A DNA stretch of 64,000 nucleotides. It comes from an uncultured Candidatus Saccharibacteria bacterium (GTDB lineage Bacteria > Patescibacteriota > Saccharimonadia > Saccharimonadales > Saccharimonadaceae). The position numbers and the translations under genes were made by a program. Below, one piece after another: positions 25,070 to 33,098 of the stretch; positions within the stretch are counted from its first letter, which is position 1, and each line of letters opens with the position of its first letter. The DNA lies in the NCBI GenBank assembly GCA_938039975.1, contig CALHTM010000002.1, forward strand, positions 1-64,000. The letters are read 5' to 3'. Under the pieces are notes generated by a model. The model ran no database searches. It saw nothing but the letters and a program-made list of their open reading frames with translations, and was not told the DNA's origin.

Positions 25070-26140
25070 CTACTGGTTAACTACCGCACCGCCAGTTTGG
25101 CTGTTATCTGGAATGGTTATATATTCGCTAATCTTACCACTCTTTTTTAGCTGCTCAAATTGCGACTTAAAAGCCGTCAACGGTATATGAATATATTCAA
25201 AGGTTATCTTCTTGTCAGTTTTCGCAACAACTTTTACTATATAATAACCATCGTCATTAGTGCTCCTTGTAATACCGGATAAGCTGCCGACTGGAGTTTT
25301 TGAAATATCCGAAACTCTAAGTCCATTAAATTTACTGCTAATATCAACCGATCCGCTATTGCCAGCTGATAATTTGCCCTCGGTCGATTGTTTATTGATA
25401 GTTTCAACCGTTTTGGCAAAGTCGCCATTAGACTTCAGTAAAGATAAGGCTTTATCAGCCTGATCTTTTGCAGTTACATCCATAGCAAAGGCGACTTTGT
25501 TTTTTAGCAGCCCGTTTTCAACAATTAGCCGATAGTCATCAGCGCTCTCTCCATAAAGCATACGAATAGACGCATCATATGTTTCTTGCGACACGCGGCC
25601 GTTAATCGTCGTGCGTTCCTGGTCAATAAAATCGTTAACGTCTTTTCGCGAAATACTAACATTATAGCGCTTAGCCAGTTTGCGAGCGTAAGCTGCTTGT
25701 TGGGCTAGATTCATTGAACGATATTTAATGTCGTCAAGCTGAACATACCAGTCTTTGGAGTTGACCTTAACCTCACCATATTTGTTTAAGTAATATTCAG
25801 AAGCTCGGTACTGCACCAAATAATCGCTATACCGGACTGGCTCGCCGTCAACACTGCCAACTGGCAACATTGCAATGCGAGAAATTCGATAAGCTATAGT
25901 GCTAGTATTCTGCATCGGATACATTACCGCCCAGCAACCAACTAATAGCAGAATGATACTGGCCATCGAAATAAGTACTGTATTAATAATCAACTTATGC
26001 TTGGTGTATTGAATCGGATATTTAAACCTGCGGCCGCCAGCTAAAATCTGTTCGCGATGCTCAGCGATAGTCTCATTAGTAATACGGCTCGCCGCTGGAG
26101 CTGGTTGTTTTTTACTTCGCTTCAACTTTATTTTCTTCAT
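25070..26140 (-). CDS. Membrane-anchored SurA/PrsA-like foldase (PpiC family)
   Basis: A 356-residue protein: basic N-terminus, one membrane helix (about 50-75), then an extracytoplasmic SurA-N-like helical chaperone region (about 95-225) and a parvulin-like domain (about 225-335; KLSAGNSGSVDISSKFNGL, VGSLSGITRSTNDDGYYIVKVV). The parvulin motifs are recognisable but divergent, so isomerase activity is uncertain. Likely helps fold exported proteins such as pilins. The start overlaps the preceding PH-domain gene by 29 nt; an AAGGAG lies upstream. Confidence 0.8.
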   Translation of the reverse strand: MKKIKLKRSKKQPAPAASRITNETIAEHREQILAGGRRFKYPIQYTKHKLIINTVLISMASIILLLVGCWAVMYPMQNTSTIAYRISRIAMLPVGSVDGEPVRYSDYLVQYRASEYYLNKYGEVKVNSKDWYVQLDDIKYRSMNLAQQAAYARKLAKRYNVSISRKDVNDFIDQERTTINGRVSQETYDASIRMLYGESADDYRLIVENGLLKNKVAFAMDVTAKDQADKALSLLKSNGDFAKTVETINKQSTEGKLSAGNSGSVDISSKFNGLRVSDISKTPVGSLSGITRSTNDDGYYIVKVVAKTDKKITFEYIHIPLTAFKSQFEQLKKSGKISEYITIPDNSQTGGAVVNQ

Positions 26141-26636
26141 ATATTTTCTGTCTCCTTAGTTCGGCTTCGTGAACTGCATCTTGCAACTCATTATATATCT
26201 TGCTAGGATGCTCGACTAGCCGAATAACCAGATCGCCAACGTAAGTACGCATGATGATGGTGCCAAACTTGAACACTTCGCCGCTAAACCCAGGTATATT
26301 ATAACTTATACTTTGGACCTTATCTAGATTTATTTCTACAACATCCCGGCCAAAGAAGCCGCGCTGAGTAATCTGGCGAATGCGCTCGTTAGTCACCGCG
26401 TACACAGTATAAAACCACATCAAGAAGTGATAAATAAACAAGATTAAGCCAAGCACAAAACCGCCAAAAAATATCCACAGCAAATCAAGATTAGTCTGCC
26501 AGATCAAGAACGGTATTGCACCGACAGTCATCGGAATTAGCAGCGAATAAAAACCCTTCCGCATAGCAATGATGTGCCGTCGAAAAACTAGCAATACTTT
26601 CTCGCCGTCGTGTAATCCTTCAAATTCTGCTGCCAT
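26112..26636 (-). CDS. PH domain-containing membrane protein (bPH2/DUF304)
   Basis: A 174-residue protein with two membrane helices (about 33-72) followed by a bacterial PH domain. The diagnostic pattern is YAVTNERIRQITQRGFFGRDVVEINLDKVQSI with FKFGTIIMRT. Function unknown in most bacteria. It overlaps the foldase gene by 29 nt and is likely co-transcribed with it. Confidence 0.85.
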   Translation of the reverse strand: MAAEFEGLHDGEKVLLVFRRHIIAMRKGFYSLLIPMTVGAIPFLIWQTNLDLLWIFFGGFVLGLILFIYHFLMWFYTVYAVTNERIRQITQRGFFGRDVVEINLDKVQSISYNIPGFSGEVFKFGTIIMRTYVGDLVIRLVEHPSKIYNELQDAVHEAELRRQKIYEENKVEAK

Positions 26637-26646
26637 AGTAATATCC

Positions 26647-26723
26647 TGGTACCCCGGACAGGAGTCGAACCTACAACCATTTCCTTAGGACGGAACTGCT
26701 CTATCCAATTGAGCTACCGGGGC
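26647..26723 (-). tRNA. tRNA-Arg (CCU)
   Basis: Cloverleaf: acceptor GCCCCGG/CCGGGGT (G-U at the first pair), D-arm GCTC..GAGC, anticodon loop GTCCTAA (anticodon CCU, reads AGG), T-arm GTAGG-TTCGACT-CCTGT, encoded CCA. The anticodon stem has a G-A mismatch at its outer pair. Confidence 0.94.
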
Positions 26724-26750
26724 CCTGGGATTAGTGTAACATCGCAAGCA

Positions 26751-27257
26751 CTAGCGAGTAAAGCGCTCGCTAGTTCGATGATAACTATATAACTCATCAT
26801 CGCTAAACCAATGTGATATTTCTTCTGCGGCTTCCTCGATGTTACCGCTAGCATGAATTAGATTAGGCACTCCCTTGCCTTCGCTATCAGCATATTGGAA
26901 GCTCATGTGCGAAAAGTCGCCGCGAATAGTGCCAGGAGCAGCACTCTTTGGTTCTGTCGCGCCGACAAGTTTGCGAACCAGATCAACCGCTTCAACGCCC
27001 TCAAGTACCATCGCGATAACCGGCCCCTGAACCATCATTTCTAACGTAACGTCAAACTTTTCTTTACCGCGGCGAGTGATCATTTTGCCAATTTCTTCGT
27101 AGTGGCGGTAGTAGTGCTGCTTGTCGGGCGCAATCATTTTAGTAGCGACTATTTTCAGTCCAACCTGCTCGAAACGCGTCAGAATACGCCCAACTAAGCC
27201 CCGCTGCACCGAATCCGGCTTAAAGACAATTAGTGTTTTTTCTACATCACCCATCAT
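26751..27257 (-). CDS. ndk: Nucleoside diphosphate kinase
   Basis: A 168-residue enzyme that balances NTP pools via a phospho-His intermediate. KTLIVFKPDSVQRGLVGRIL, RRGKEKFDVTLEMM, GATEPKSAAPGTIRGDFS and the active-site NLIHASGN (His about 136) are present. The His motif differs slightly from the common NxxHGSD. It is about 20 residues longer than the usual 140-150, with an insertion in the middle and a longer C-terminus. AGGAGG Shine-Dalgarno. Confidence 0.95.
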   Translation of the reverse strand: MMGDVEKTLIVFKPDSVQRGLVGRILTRFEQVGLKIVATKMIAPDKQHYYRHYEEIGKMITRRGKEKFDVTLEMMVQGPVIAMVLEGVEAVDLVRKLVGATEPKSAAPGTIRGDFSHMSFQYADSEGKGVPNLIHASGNIEEAAEEISHWFSDDELYSYHRTSERFTR

Positions 27258-27291
27258 TTATACCTCCTATTTATACGGTTGCTTTACCGCT

Positions 27292-27300
27292 ATTATATCA
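27292..27300 (-). promoter_or_regulatory. ndk promoter (extended -10)
   Basis: Minus strand TGATATAAT, consensus -10 with TG extension; no clear -35. The leader of about 27 nt carries the Shine-Dalgarno. Confidence 0.6.
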
Positions 27301-27355
27301 GATATATCTAAGTTATTTGCTATAAATATTTTGAATAACTTTTTTGTTCGATATA

Positions 27356-27384
27356 TTGTTTATCTACTCTTAACGACGTACAAT
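27356..27384 (+). promoter_or_regulatory. xer promoter, leaderless type
   Basis: -35 TTGTTT (27356-27361), 17-bp spacer, -10 TACAAT (27379-27384). It ends 6 nt before the ATG at 27391. Confidence 0.7.
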
Positions 27385-27390
27385 ATTCTT

Positions 27391-28314
27391 ATGGATATGT
27401 CAGAGCTGATTGAAGATTTCATGGAGTATCTCCAAATTGAACGCGGACGATCAATCAAGACTAGCGAGGCGTATCGCCACTATCTAGAGCGTTTTCTAGA
27501 ATTCGCTGGGTTCGACTTAAAGGTTGATAACATCCGCCCAGAGCTGGTCAGAAAATATCGCTTATGGCTCAATCGCTATCAGACAGATCGCGGCGGCACT
27601 TTATCACTTATTACTCAGAATTATCACCTCATTGCCCTGCGCGGTTTCCTGGATTACCTAAGTAAGCGCGATATCAAAAGTATGGCGCCAAACAAAATAG
27701 AATTGCCGAGGGTTCACCGCAAACAAGTCACTTTTTTGTACAGCGACGAGGTGCAGCGTATGCTTGATGTAGTACCTAATGATGATAGTTTGCCAGCACT
27801 TCGCGATAGAGCCATTCTCGAACTTCTCTTTTCTAGCGGACTGCGCGTATCGGAACTCGTTGGGCTTAATAAAGATCACGTCAATATGCAGCGCCGCGAG
27901 TTTACTGTCCGCGGTAAAGGACAGAAGGACCGCCCAGTTTTTATCAGCAAACGGGCAGCTGAACGCGTCCAGGATTACTTATCGGCGCGAACCGATTCTT
28001 TACAACCTCTATTCCTGAGCTATAGCCGCAATAGCGGCACGACTAACACTTCTGGTGATTATCGGCGGCTATCGCAGCGCAGCATTCAGCGAATCATCGA
28101 AAAATACGCTAAGCTAGCTGGCATCACCAAACACGTCAGTCCGCACACTATGCGGCATAGCTTTGCGACCGATTTGCTAATGAACGGCGCCGATATCAGA
28201 AGCGTACAAAGTATGCTCGGACACAGCAGTATCGCTACCACTCAAGTATATACCCATGTAACCGACCAGCATCTAAAAGACGTTTACGAGCAATTTCACA
28301 CTGACACTGAATAA
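27391..28314 (+). CDS. xerC: Tyrosine recombinase, Xer family
   Basis: A 307-residue recombinase that probably resolves chromosome dimers at dif, acting with FtsK (encoded at 47382-49640). The N-terminal SAM-like core-binding domain is LIEDFMEYLQIERGRSIKTS. The catalytic domain has all active residues: Arg in SGLRVSELVGL, Lys in VRGKGQKDR, HTMRHSFA (His, Arg), GHSSIATTQVYTHV (His/Tyr). The start at 27391 fits the -10 element 6 nt upstream and the family N-terminus; a longer frame from 27121 would overlap ndk. XerC, XerD or XerA cannot be told apart by eye. Confidence 0.92.
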   Translation: MDMSELIEDFMEYLQIERGRSIKTSEAYRHYLERFLEFAGFDLKVDNIRPELVRKYRLWLNRYQTDRGGTLSLITQNYHLIALRGFLDYLSKRDIKSMAPNKIELPRVHRKQVTFLYSDEVQRMLDVVPNDDSLPALRDRAILELLFSSGLRVSELVGLNKDHVNMQRREFTVRGKGQKDRPVFISKRAAERVQDYLSARTDSLQPLFLSYSRNSGTTNTSGDYRRLSQRSIQRIIEKYAKLAGITKHVSPHTMRHSFATDLLMNGADIRSVQSMLGHSSIATTQVYTHVTDQHLKDVYEQFHTDTE

Positions 28315-28349
28315 ATTTTTTATTCAATTATCTCTATTGTTCTACGGTT

Positions 28350-29504
28350 TTACTGCTCTTCTGGAATAACTTTGCATGTTAATGCCGAAGGTACCCCTTG
28401 ATTAGTTACCGAGAAGTCTTTACAAAGACTGCCTGTAATATCAACTGCATATTCAGAATAATTGATATTGCTAGACGAGCTAATCCGGCTAGATACGCGA
28501 CGATATACATCACCGGCTCGGCCAGTTGAATCGACTTTTGGCTGCACGCCGTCAAATTTAATTGTACCATCGCCGATATTATCAAACGATAATCTAACAT
28601 CAGTGTCATTATAAATACTGGTGATTCGCAAAAAAGCCATTGGATTGCCAGCAACAAGATTGCGCGGCAATGCGACATAGGCCGAACAAGCATATTGATG
28701 ATTATCAAAAGCTTCCGCTGAACACGTAATTGGCGAGACGCCTGCCGTCGCGTTTGTAGCGCTACCAGCAGCACGAACCGATTGCGGCGCCACTACATTA
28801 AACGTAGTACTATCTAACAAATTTCTCGGCGCGCGAATACCAGACGGACGCAAGAAGGCAGTCGAGACAATTGAGCTATCAAAACTTTGTTGCCCGTTAA
28901 CTGTCGTGCTCTCTGGAACAACCGCTTGAATACGCAATAACGCTGGCGCATCAGCCGGCCATTCCACGCGTTTTGGTAAAGTGTCGCCGCCATCAGCAGA
29001 CGATATTGTCGACACTTTATCATTTTTCATCATCCATTGAAGCCTAATCATAGAGGTATCTTTGTTGACGCGCAGCGGCACAACGCGCGAACTGCCCTCC
29101 TTGAGACTATACACCACATCGCTTGTTTGCGAATCAATCAATACACAAGTATAAGCCTGTCCGCTAATGTATTGTAAGTTAGTACCACTCTTGATAGTGA
29201 TAGCGGTATTACTTATGCTACTAATTATGCCAGCATCTTGTATTGTACTGCAACGTTTAGCAGCAATCGCCTTACAAGCAGCGCTAGCCGAGCCGCTGCG
29301 CTGGCAAGCCATAATCGCCCGCTTACCATCCTCGACGCCCGCCACCGCAGATTCGTAGGCAGTGCGCGACAAGTTATTATTGGAAGCGCGCGATTCTTCT
29401 TGAACCATGATGCGAATAAAGCCAGTTGATACTACCATTAATAATATGGCTGTAAACATTACAACAATAATTGAAACTAGGCCGGATTGCTTGGAATGCG
29501 TCAT
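28350..29504 (-). CDS. Pilus-associated protein, PilX-like
   Basis: A 384-residue protein with a pilin-like N-terminal helix (SGLVSIIVVMFTAILLMVVS, about 7-26) but no FTxxE cleavage site, followed by EESRASNNNLSRTAYESAVAGVEDGKRA, typical of PilX/PilV-type minor pilus proteins, and a large beta-rich domain with several Cys. It overlaps the next upstream gene by 4 nt. Probably a tip or priming component of the type IV pilus; last gene of the locus. Confidence 0.7.
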   Translation of the reverse strand: MTHSKQSGLVSIIVVMFTAILLMVVSTGFIRIMVQEESRASNNNLSRTAYESAVAGVEDGKRAIMACQRSGSASAACKAIAAKRCSTIQDAGIISSISNTAITIKSGTNLQYISGQAYTCVLIDSQTSDVVYSLKEGSSRVVPLRVNKDTSMIRLQWMMKNDKVSTISSADGGDTLPKRVEWPADAPALLRIQAVVPESTTVNGQQSFDSSIVSTAFLRPSGIRAPRNLLDSTTFNVVAPQSVRAAGSATNATAGVSPITCSAEAFDNHQYACSAYVALPRNLVAGNPMAFLRITSIYNDTDVRLSFDNIGDGTIKFDGVQPKVDSTGRAGDVYRRVSSRISSSSNINYSEYAVDITGSLCKDFSVTNQGVPSALTCKVIPEEQ

Positions 29505-30232
29505 GATGCCCTCTCTGTAATTATAGTTTCCGCAAACTGATTAATCGCGCAAAAAGTATAGTTATTGGTTTCTTCAGACTGAGCCAAGCACTGCGCATCG
29601 CTAGAATTAATTATACCGTTACGATAAGTGTCCTCTTCATAAGTACCAAGCGTATAACCAATCGTATAGCCAGCCCGGCTATTACTATCGACGAATAGAT
29701 CGGTCAAAGAAATATTGTGAATCGCTAGACCGGTATCTTTATCGCCTAGTACTTCTACGGCATTCATCGGAGCACCCTTAGTAATCACTTTTGGGTATTG
29801 CCCTCTCGTCGCCTTGCATAGGGAACCATCCGGGTCGGCCACACGGGCAAAAACGATTTTGCTGTGGCTAGGATCATCATCGTAAACCACGCCAGCACTA
29901 GCATCCCTTGACCTCAGGTTCTCTGGCGTATTCCAAACATAAGTATACGAGCCAAAACACAATCGGCCCAAACCACCGGTACCGCTATCGCTAGGAGCCA
30001 CCTGAACGATATCTCGGCCCTTTGCCGACAAACCATCACGCTTTATCATATCGCCAACCTCGCGGCCAGCAGAATTAATCGTTTTAATCGTGATACCTTT
30101 GTGATACATGTTCATCAGCTGTATCGTAGTAGTTGCCACCGCCACCAAAAGTATCGCCACCCCAGTCATAGCCAAAAGCAATTCTACTAAAGTAAAGCCC
30201 TGTATCTGATTTGCATTCTTATTACTTGTCAT
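29501..30232 (-). CDS. Minor prepilin (PilW/PulJ-like)
   Basis: A 243-residue protein with a type III signal: QGFTLVELLLAMTGVAIL near the N-terminus, cleavage expected between Gly and Phe, with Glu at +5. A long C-terminal globular domain contains three Cys. It overlaps the genes on both sides, so is translationally coupled in the minor-pilin cluster. Confidence 0.82.
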   Translation of the reverse strand: MTSNKNANQIQGFTLVELLLAMTGVAILLVAVATTTIQLMNMYHKGITIKTINSAGREVGDMIKRDGLSAKGRDIVQVAPSDSGTGGLGRLCFGSYTYVWNTPENLRSRDASAGVVYDDDPSHSKIVFARVADPDGSLCKATRGQYPKVITKGAPMNAVEVLGDKDTGLAIHNISLTDLFVDSNSRAGYTIGYTLGTYEEDTYRNGIINSSDAQCLAQSEETNNYTFCAINQFAETIITERAS

Positions 30233-30809
30233 ATATCCTCGTCACCGTTCCTATGGTTAACGGCGCTGCCGCACCAACACTATCCCAGCAAGCATTCACA
30301 TACACATCGTAAGCTTTAGCAGTATTTACGCCTGAGTTCTGCTCGGCTCGAACAATTTGGGCAAAAACACCGTATGTTTTAGCGTTAATTAAATCAACAT
30401 TAGCGTAAACTGAAGGCGACGAATACGTCGTGTTCAAAACGCGCACCGGCAGAACTGTATCATTCTTTTGATCAACCGACATAAAAAAGGCATTTGTGCC
30501 AGTGGCTAAATCAACACGGCCGCCAGGCGCAGGGCAGCCATCTGAGCTGGCACTCACAACATCAAGTGGATTATTGACCAAAAATTTGCTGCTAGTTAAC
30601 TCCGCCCACTGCGCAGGATTAGTATCTTTAACATACCTAATAAGGGACACTTGAGCATCTAGTTGCTGGCGGACAAGCGTGATTTCAAGCGAACGCTGGG
30701 CAATCTGCGTACCGCGATTCATAACTATGTAAGTTCCTACAGTCAACAAGCTGAATACCACAAAACTAAACATTACCTCAATAATGGTGTCGCCGCGGCT
30801 ATAACGCAT
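30222..30809 (-). CDS. Minor prepilin (PilV-like)
   Basis: A 195-residue protein beginning MRYSRGDTIIEVMFSFVVFS. The type III cleavage site is Gly-Asp in place of Gly-Phe, with the conserved Glu at +5 and a hydrophobic helix after it. The C-terminal domain has two Cys. It directly abuts the upstream pilin gene and overlaps the downstream one by 11 nt. Confidence 0.8.
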   Translation of the reverse strand: MRYSRGDTIIEVMFSFVVFSLLTVGTYIVMNRGTQIAQRSLEITLVRQQLDAQVSLIRYVKDTNPAQWAELTSSKFLVNNPLDVVSASSDGCPAPGGRVDLATGTNAFFMSVDQKNDTVLPVRVLNTTYSSPSVYANVDLINAKTYGVFAQIVRAEQNSGVNTAKAYDVYVNACWDSVGAAAPLTIGTVTRIYDK

Positions 30810-31580
30810 CTAGCAGCCCTCCCCGACAACTTGTACTGAGCTCTCTAATGCTGCATCGCGGTCAATCCGCACGCCTAACCGCGCGCCAGTTAGCCAGCCG
30901 CTAGGGTCAACGCAAAGCCTCGCCTGATTTAATCCGCCTGCCGTTATCGTGTCGCTAACGCTTGTCTTGCTAGAAAAGTACGTGTGGATAACACCGCTGA
31001 CTGGCGACCGTACGATGGCGATCGAGATTGTTCGATCAGTTCTACTCTCATCAATTCGAGTATCCCAGCCGAGCGCATAATTATCAACAGAGTGTCCAGT
31101 ATTTGATGTGGTTAACAGCGCCGACTTAGTAGCCGATAACGCGCTCCTATCGGCTGCCCTCTGCAAAAAATCGTAATCGCCTTGCGATAATAAAGCCTTG
31201 TTCATTTGGTCTTCGTTTTCTGTCGCTATATACAGCGGCCGTGCTATAAAGTTAACGCCATCAACCGACGATATAAAACGTCCAACAATCATGCACACGC
31301 GGCTAGTGCCTGCCAATACTGTACTGCTATCGCTAACGACTATCCGGTCTTTATCGGCATTAAGCCCGCATTCATTATGATTTTCTGTGTCATTTTGAAC
31401 ATTCACGGTTTTGTCATATTGGCCTTGGATAAAATCAGCAAACGAATCAACGGCATCGCGATAACGCTGAGCGCCAATAGTACCGCCGACTGTCGCCAAT
31501 ATACCAGCAGCCAACACCCCCGAAACAGCCAGGAACAACATTACCTCGATAATTGTGAAGCCCCCCGACAACTTATTCAT
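30810..31580 (-). CDS. Minor prepilin with large C-terminal domain
   Basis: A 256-residue protein with a type III signal GGFTIIEVMLFLAVSGVLAA (Gly-Phe cleavage, Glu +5). The C-terminal domain has four Cys, possibly two disulfides. First of four consecutive minor-pilin-like genes; 35 nt after pilD. Confidence 0.82.
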   Translation of the reverse strand: MNKLSGGFTIIEVMLFLAVSGVLAAGILATVGGTIGAQRYRDAVDSFADFIQGQYDKTVNVQNDTENHNECGLNADKDRIVVSDSSTVLAGTSRVCMIVGRFISSVDGVNFIARPLYIATENEDQMNKALLSQGDYDFLQRAADRSALSATKSALLTTSNTGHSVDNYALGWDTRIDESRTDRTISIAIVRSPVSGVIHTYFSSKTSVSDTITAGGLNQARLCVDPSGWLTGARLGVRIDRDAALESSVQVVGEGC

Positions 31581-31615
31581 ATCACTATTTTAGCATAAGC
31601 ATCATCACATTAATA

Positions 31616-32488
31616 CTAGAAAAACGATGCAATCACTAGCCAGTCCATAATTCGCGCACCAACAAAAAACGAAATAAACGATCCTAAGGCCAACAACGGG
31701 CCAAAAGCAATCTCGCTATTAGCTTTGAGTTTCTTGCTAGCAAGTCCTGGAATCACCAAGACGCAGCCAATTAAGTTAGCTAGAAACAGCCCGACAAAAG
31801 CCGTCTGCCACGAAGCCAATATCAACCCCAAGCCAACACCTAATTTCACGTCGCCTAGACCGATCCACTTACCTTTCGATATCAAGTAGAGCACGCCATA
31901 AACACCCGACATAATTATTAGCGCTATTGCCAAACTATATAATTTAACATCATTAACTATAAAATAACGCAACACCACAAAGACTAGCGAGACCAGGCCA
32001 TACGAAACAGTAAGAAAGTCTGGCAGAATTCGCCACTTGATATCGTAAGCAACTAACATGATTAGAGCTACCAACGATATACACCAAACAGCAAATAATA
32101 CCCACTGCAACCCCGCCAGGTGCCATGGCCAGACCAAGAACGATACCATAAATGCCACCGCGAGAGATAATTCCATCAACGGCTCAAAGTAGCCGATGCG
32201 CTTACCGCAATATCGGCAACGACCGCGTGTCGATAGCCAGCTGATTAGCGGAATCAAATCGCGTAAACCGAGTTGGTGCCCGCAGCTCAAGCAGCGCGAG
32301 CGGTCGTGCTGCTTCTTGCCCTTCAGGAGCAGTGATAATTTTTTGTATTCGGCCTTGCTGTAAGATTCGCCGGCCTTTTTGTCAGCAACAAGTTGGCGAG
32401 CTCGCAGCCGCCAGACTTGCGCTCCAGCAAAGCTACCAAGCACCAGCCCAAATACCCCGCACACTATAGCAATTGATACAACTATCAT
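31616..32488 (-). CDS. pilD: Prepilin peptidase / N-methyltransferase
   Basis: A 290-residue membrane aspartyl protease that cuts prepilin leaders and methylates the new N-terminus. The cytoplasmic domain has two zinc Cys pairs, CLSC (about 62-65) and CRYC (about 92-95), and PLISWL. The catalytic Asp residues are in the YDIKWRILPD-type helix (about 140-150) and GLGDVKLG (about 200). Eight hydrophobic helices. A -10-like TATACT ends 6 nt before the ATG, immediately after the pilA terminator, so it may have its own leaderless transcript. Confidence 0.93.
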   Translation of the reverse strand: MIVVSIAIVCGVFGLVLGSFAGAQVWRLRARQLVADKKAGESYSKAEYKKLSLLLKGKKQHDRSRCLSCGHQLGLRDLIPLISWLSTRGRCRYCGKRIGYFEPLMELSLAVAFMVSFLVWPWHLAGLQWVLFAVWCISLVALIMLVAYDIKWRILPDFLTVSYGLVSLVFVVLRYFIVNDVKLYSLAIALIIMSGVYGVLYLISKGKWIGLGDVKLGVGLGLILASWQTAFVGLFLANLIGCVLVIPGLASKKLKANSEIAFGPLLALGSFISFFVGARIMDWLVIASFF

Positions 32489-32494
32489 ACGTCT

Positions 32495-32500
32495 AGTATA
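32495..32500 (-). promoter_or_regulatory. -10 element of pilD, leaderless type
   Basis: TATACT on the minus strand, 6 nt before ATG 32488. A possible -35 (TTGCGC) lies 19 bp upstream, inside the pilA terminator stem. Confidence 0.5.
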
Positions 32501-32536
32501 GCAAAAAGGTTACGCTTTTGCGCAACCTTTTTGCTA
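32500..32536. terminator. Terminator after pilA
   Basis: AGCAAAAAGGTT (32500-32511) and AACCTTTTTGCT (32524-32535) form a 12-bp stem with further inner pairs; T-rich arm on both strands. It separates the highly expressed pilin from pilD. Confidence 0.75.
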
Positions 32537-32561
32537 ATCTTAGCTAACTCTAAAGTTTTAG

Positions 32562-33020
32562 CTACGCATCTAAGCAGTATGCTGCATTATTACCACTTTC
32601 TAGCTTAGTAATCGTTACGTATTGGCGGCGCGTACCTTTGCTAAGTTTTTGAACACCCTCAGGTTGTGAGGCGTCACATTTAGCCTCACTGATTACTATG
32701 ATACTTGCGTCACCGACAGTCACTGTTTCAGTATACCGTCGTACTTCAATCTTTGTAATATCAGTATTATCAGAAACACCATTTACGAATCTCCGCAAAA
32801 CACCAGAATCAACTGAAGTAGTGCCGCGATTACTACCAACTGCGCTATTGTAGGCAGCTGACACGATACTAACATCGCTCTTACGAGCTGTATCGCGCTG
32901 GCTAGCCTGCAGTGCCGGCAACGCAATAAACACCATCAAGAAAATCAGTGCAGCAATCGCCAGCACCAAAACGACCTCGATGATTGTAAAACCACGGTCT
33001 TTAATCTGTTGTTTTGTCAT
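32562..33020 (-). CDS. pilA: Type IV pilin, probable major subunit
   Basis: A 152-residue prepilin: short basic leader ending RG, cleavage before FTIIEVVLVLAIAALIFLM, Glu at +5, then a long helix (ALQASQRDTARKSDVSIVSA) and a small beta domain with two Cys (about 118 and 150) that could form the pilin disulfide loop. Size, own promoter, strong Shine-Dalgarno (GGAAAGGTGG) and downstream terminator mark it as the major pilin. Confidence 0.85.
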   Translation of the reverse strand: MTKQQIKDRGFTIIEVVLVLAIAALIFLMVFIALPALQASQRDTARKSDVSIVSAAYNSAVGSNRGTTSVDSGVLRRFVNGVSDNTDITKIEVRRYTETVTVGDASIIVISEAKCDASQPEGVQKLSKGTRRQYVTITKLESGNNAAYCLDA

Positions 33021-33065
33021 AATTTAGTTCCACCTTTCCCTTTGAACTTATGCTCAACTGTATTC

Positions 33066-33094
33066 AGTATAGCGTAGGCCCTTTCAGTTGTCTA
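33066..33094 (-). promoter_or_regulatory. pilA promoter
   Basis: Minus strand: -35 TAGACA (33089-33094), 17-bp spacer, -10 TATACT (33066-33071), inside the pilC-pilA gap. Confidence 0.75.
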
Positions 33095-33098
33095 GACC

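Noticed and set aside
27121..27390. Longer start for the Xer recombinase
   Set aside because: The extra 90 residues overlap ndk, look unlike any recombinase N-terminus, and the promoter lies just before 27391.
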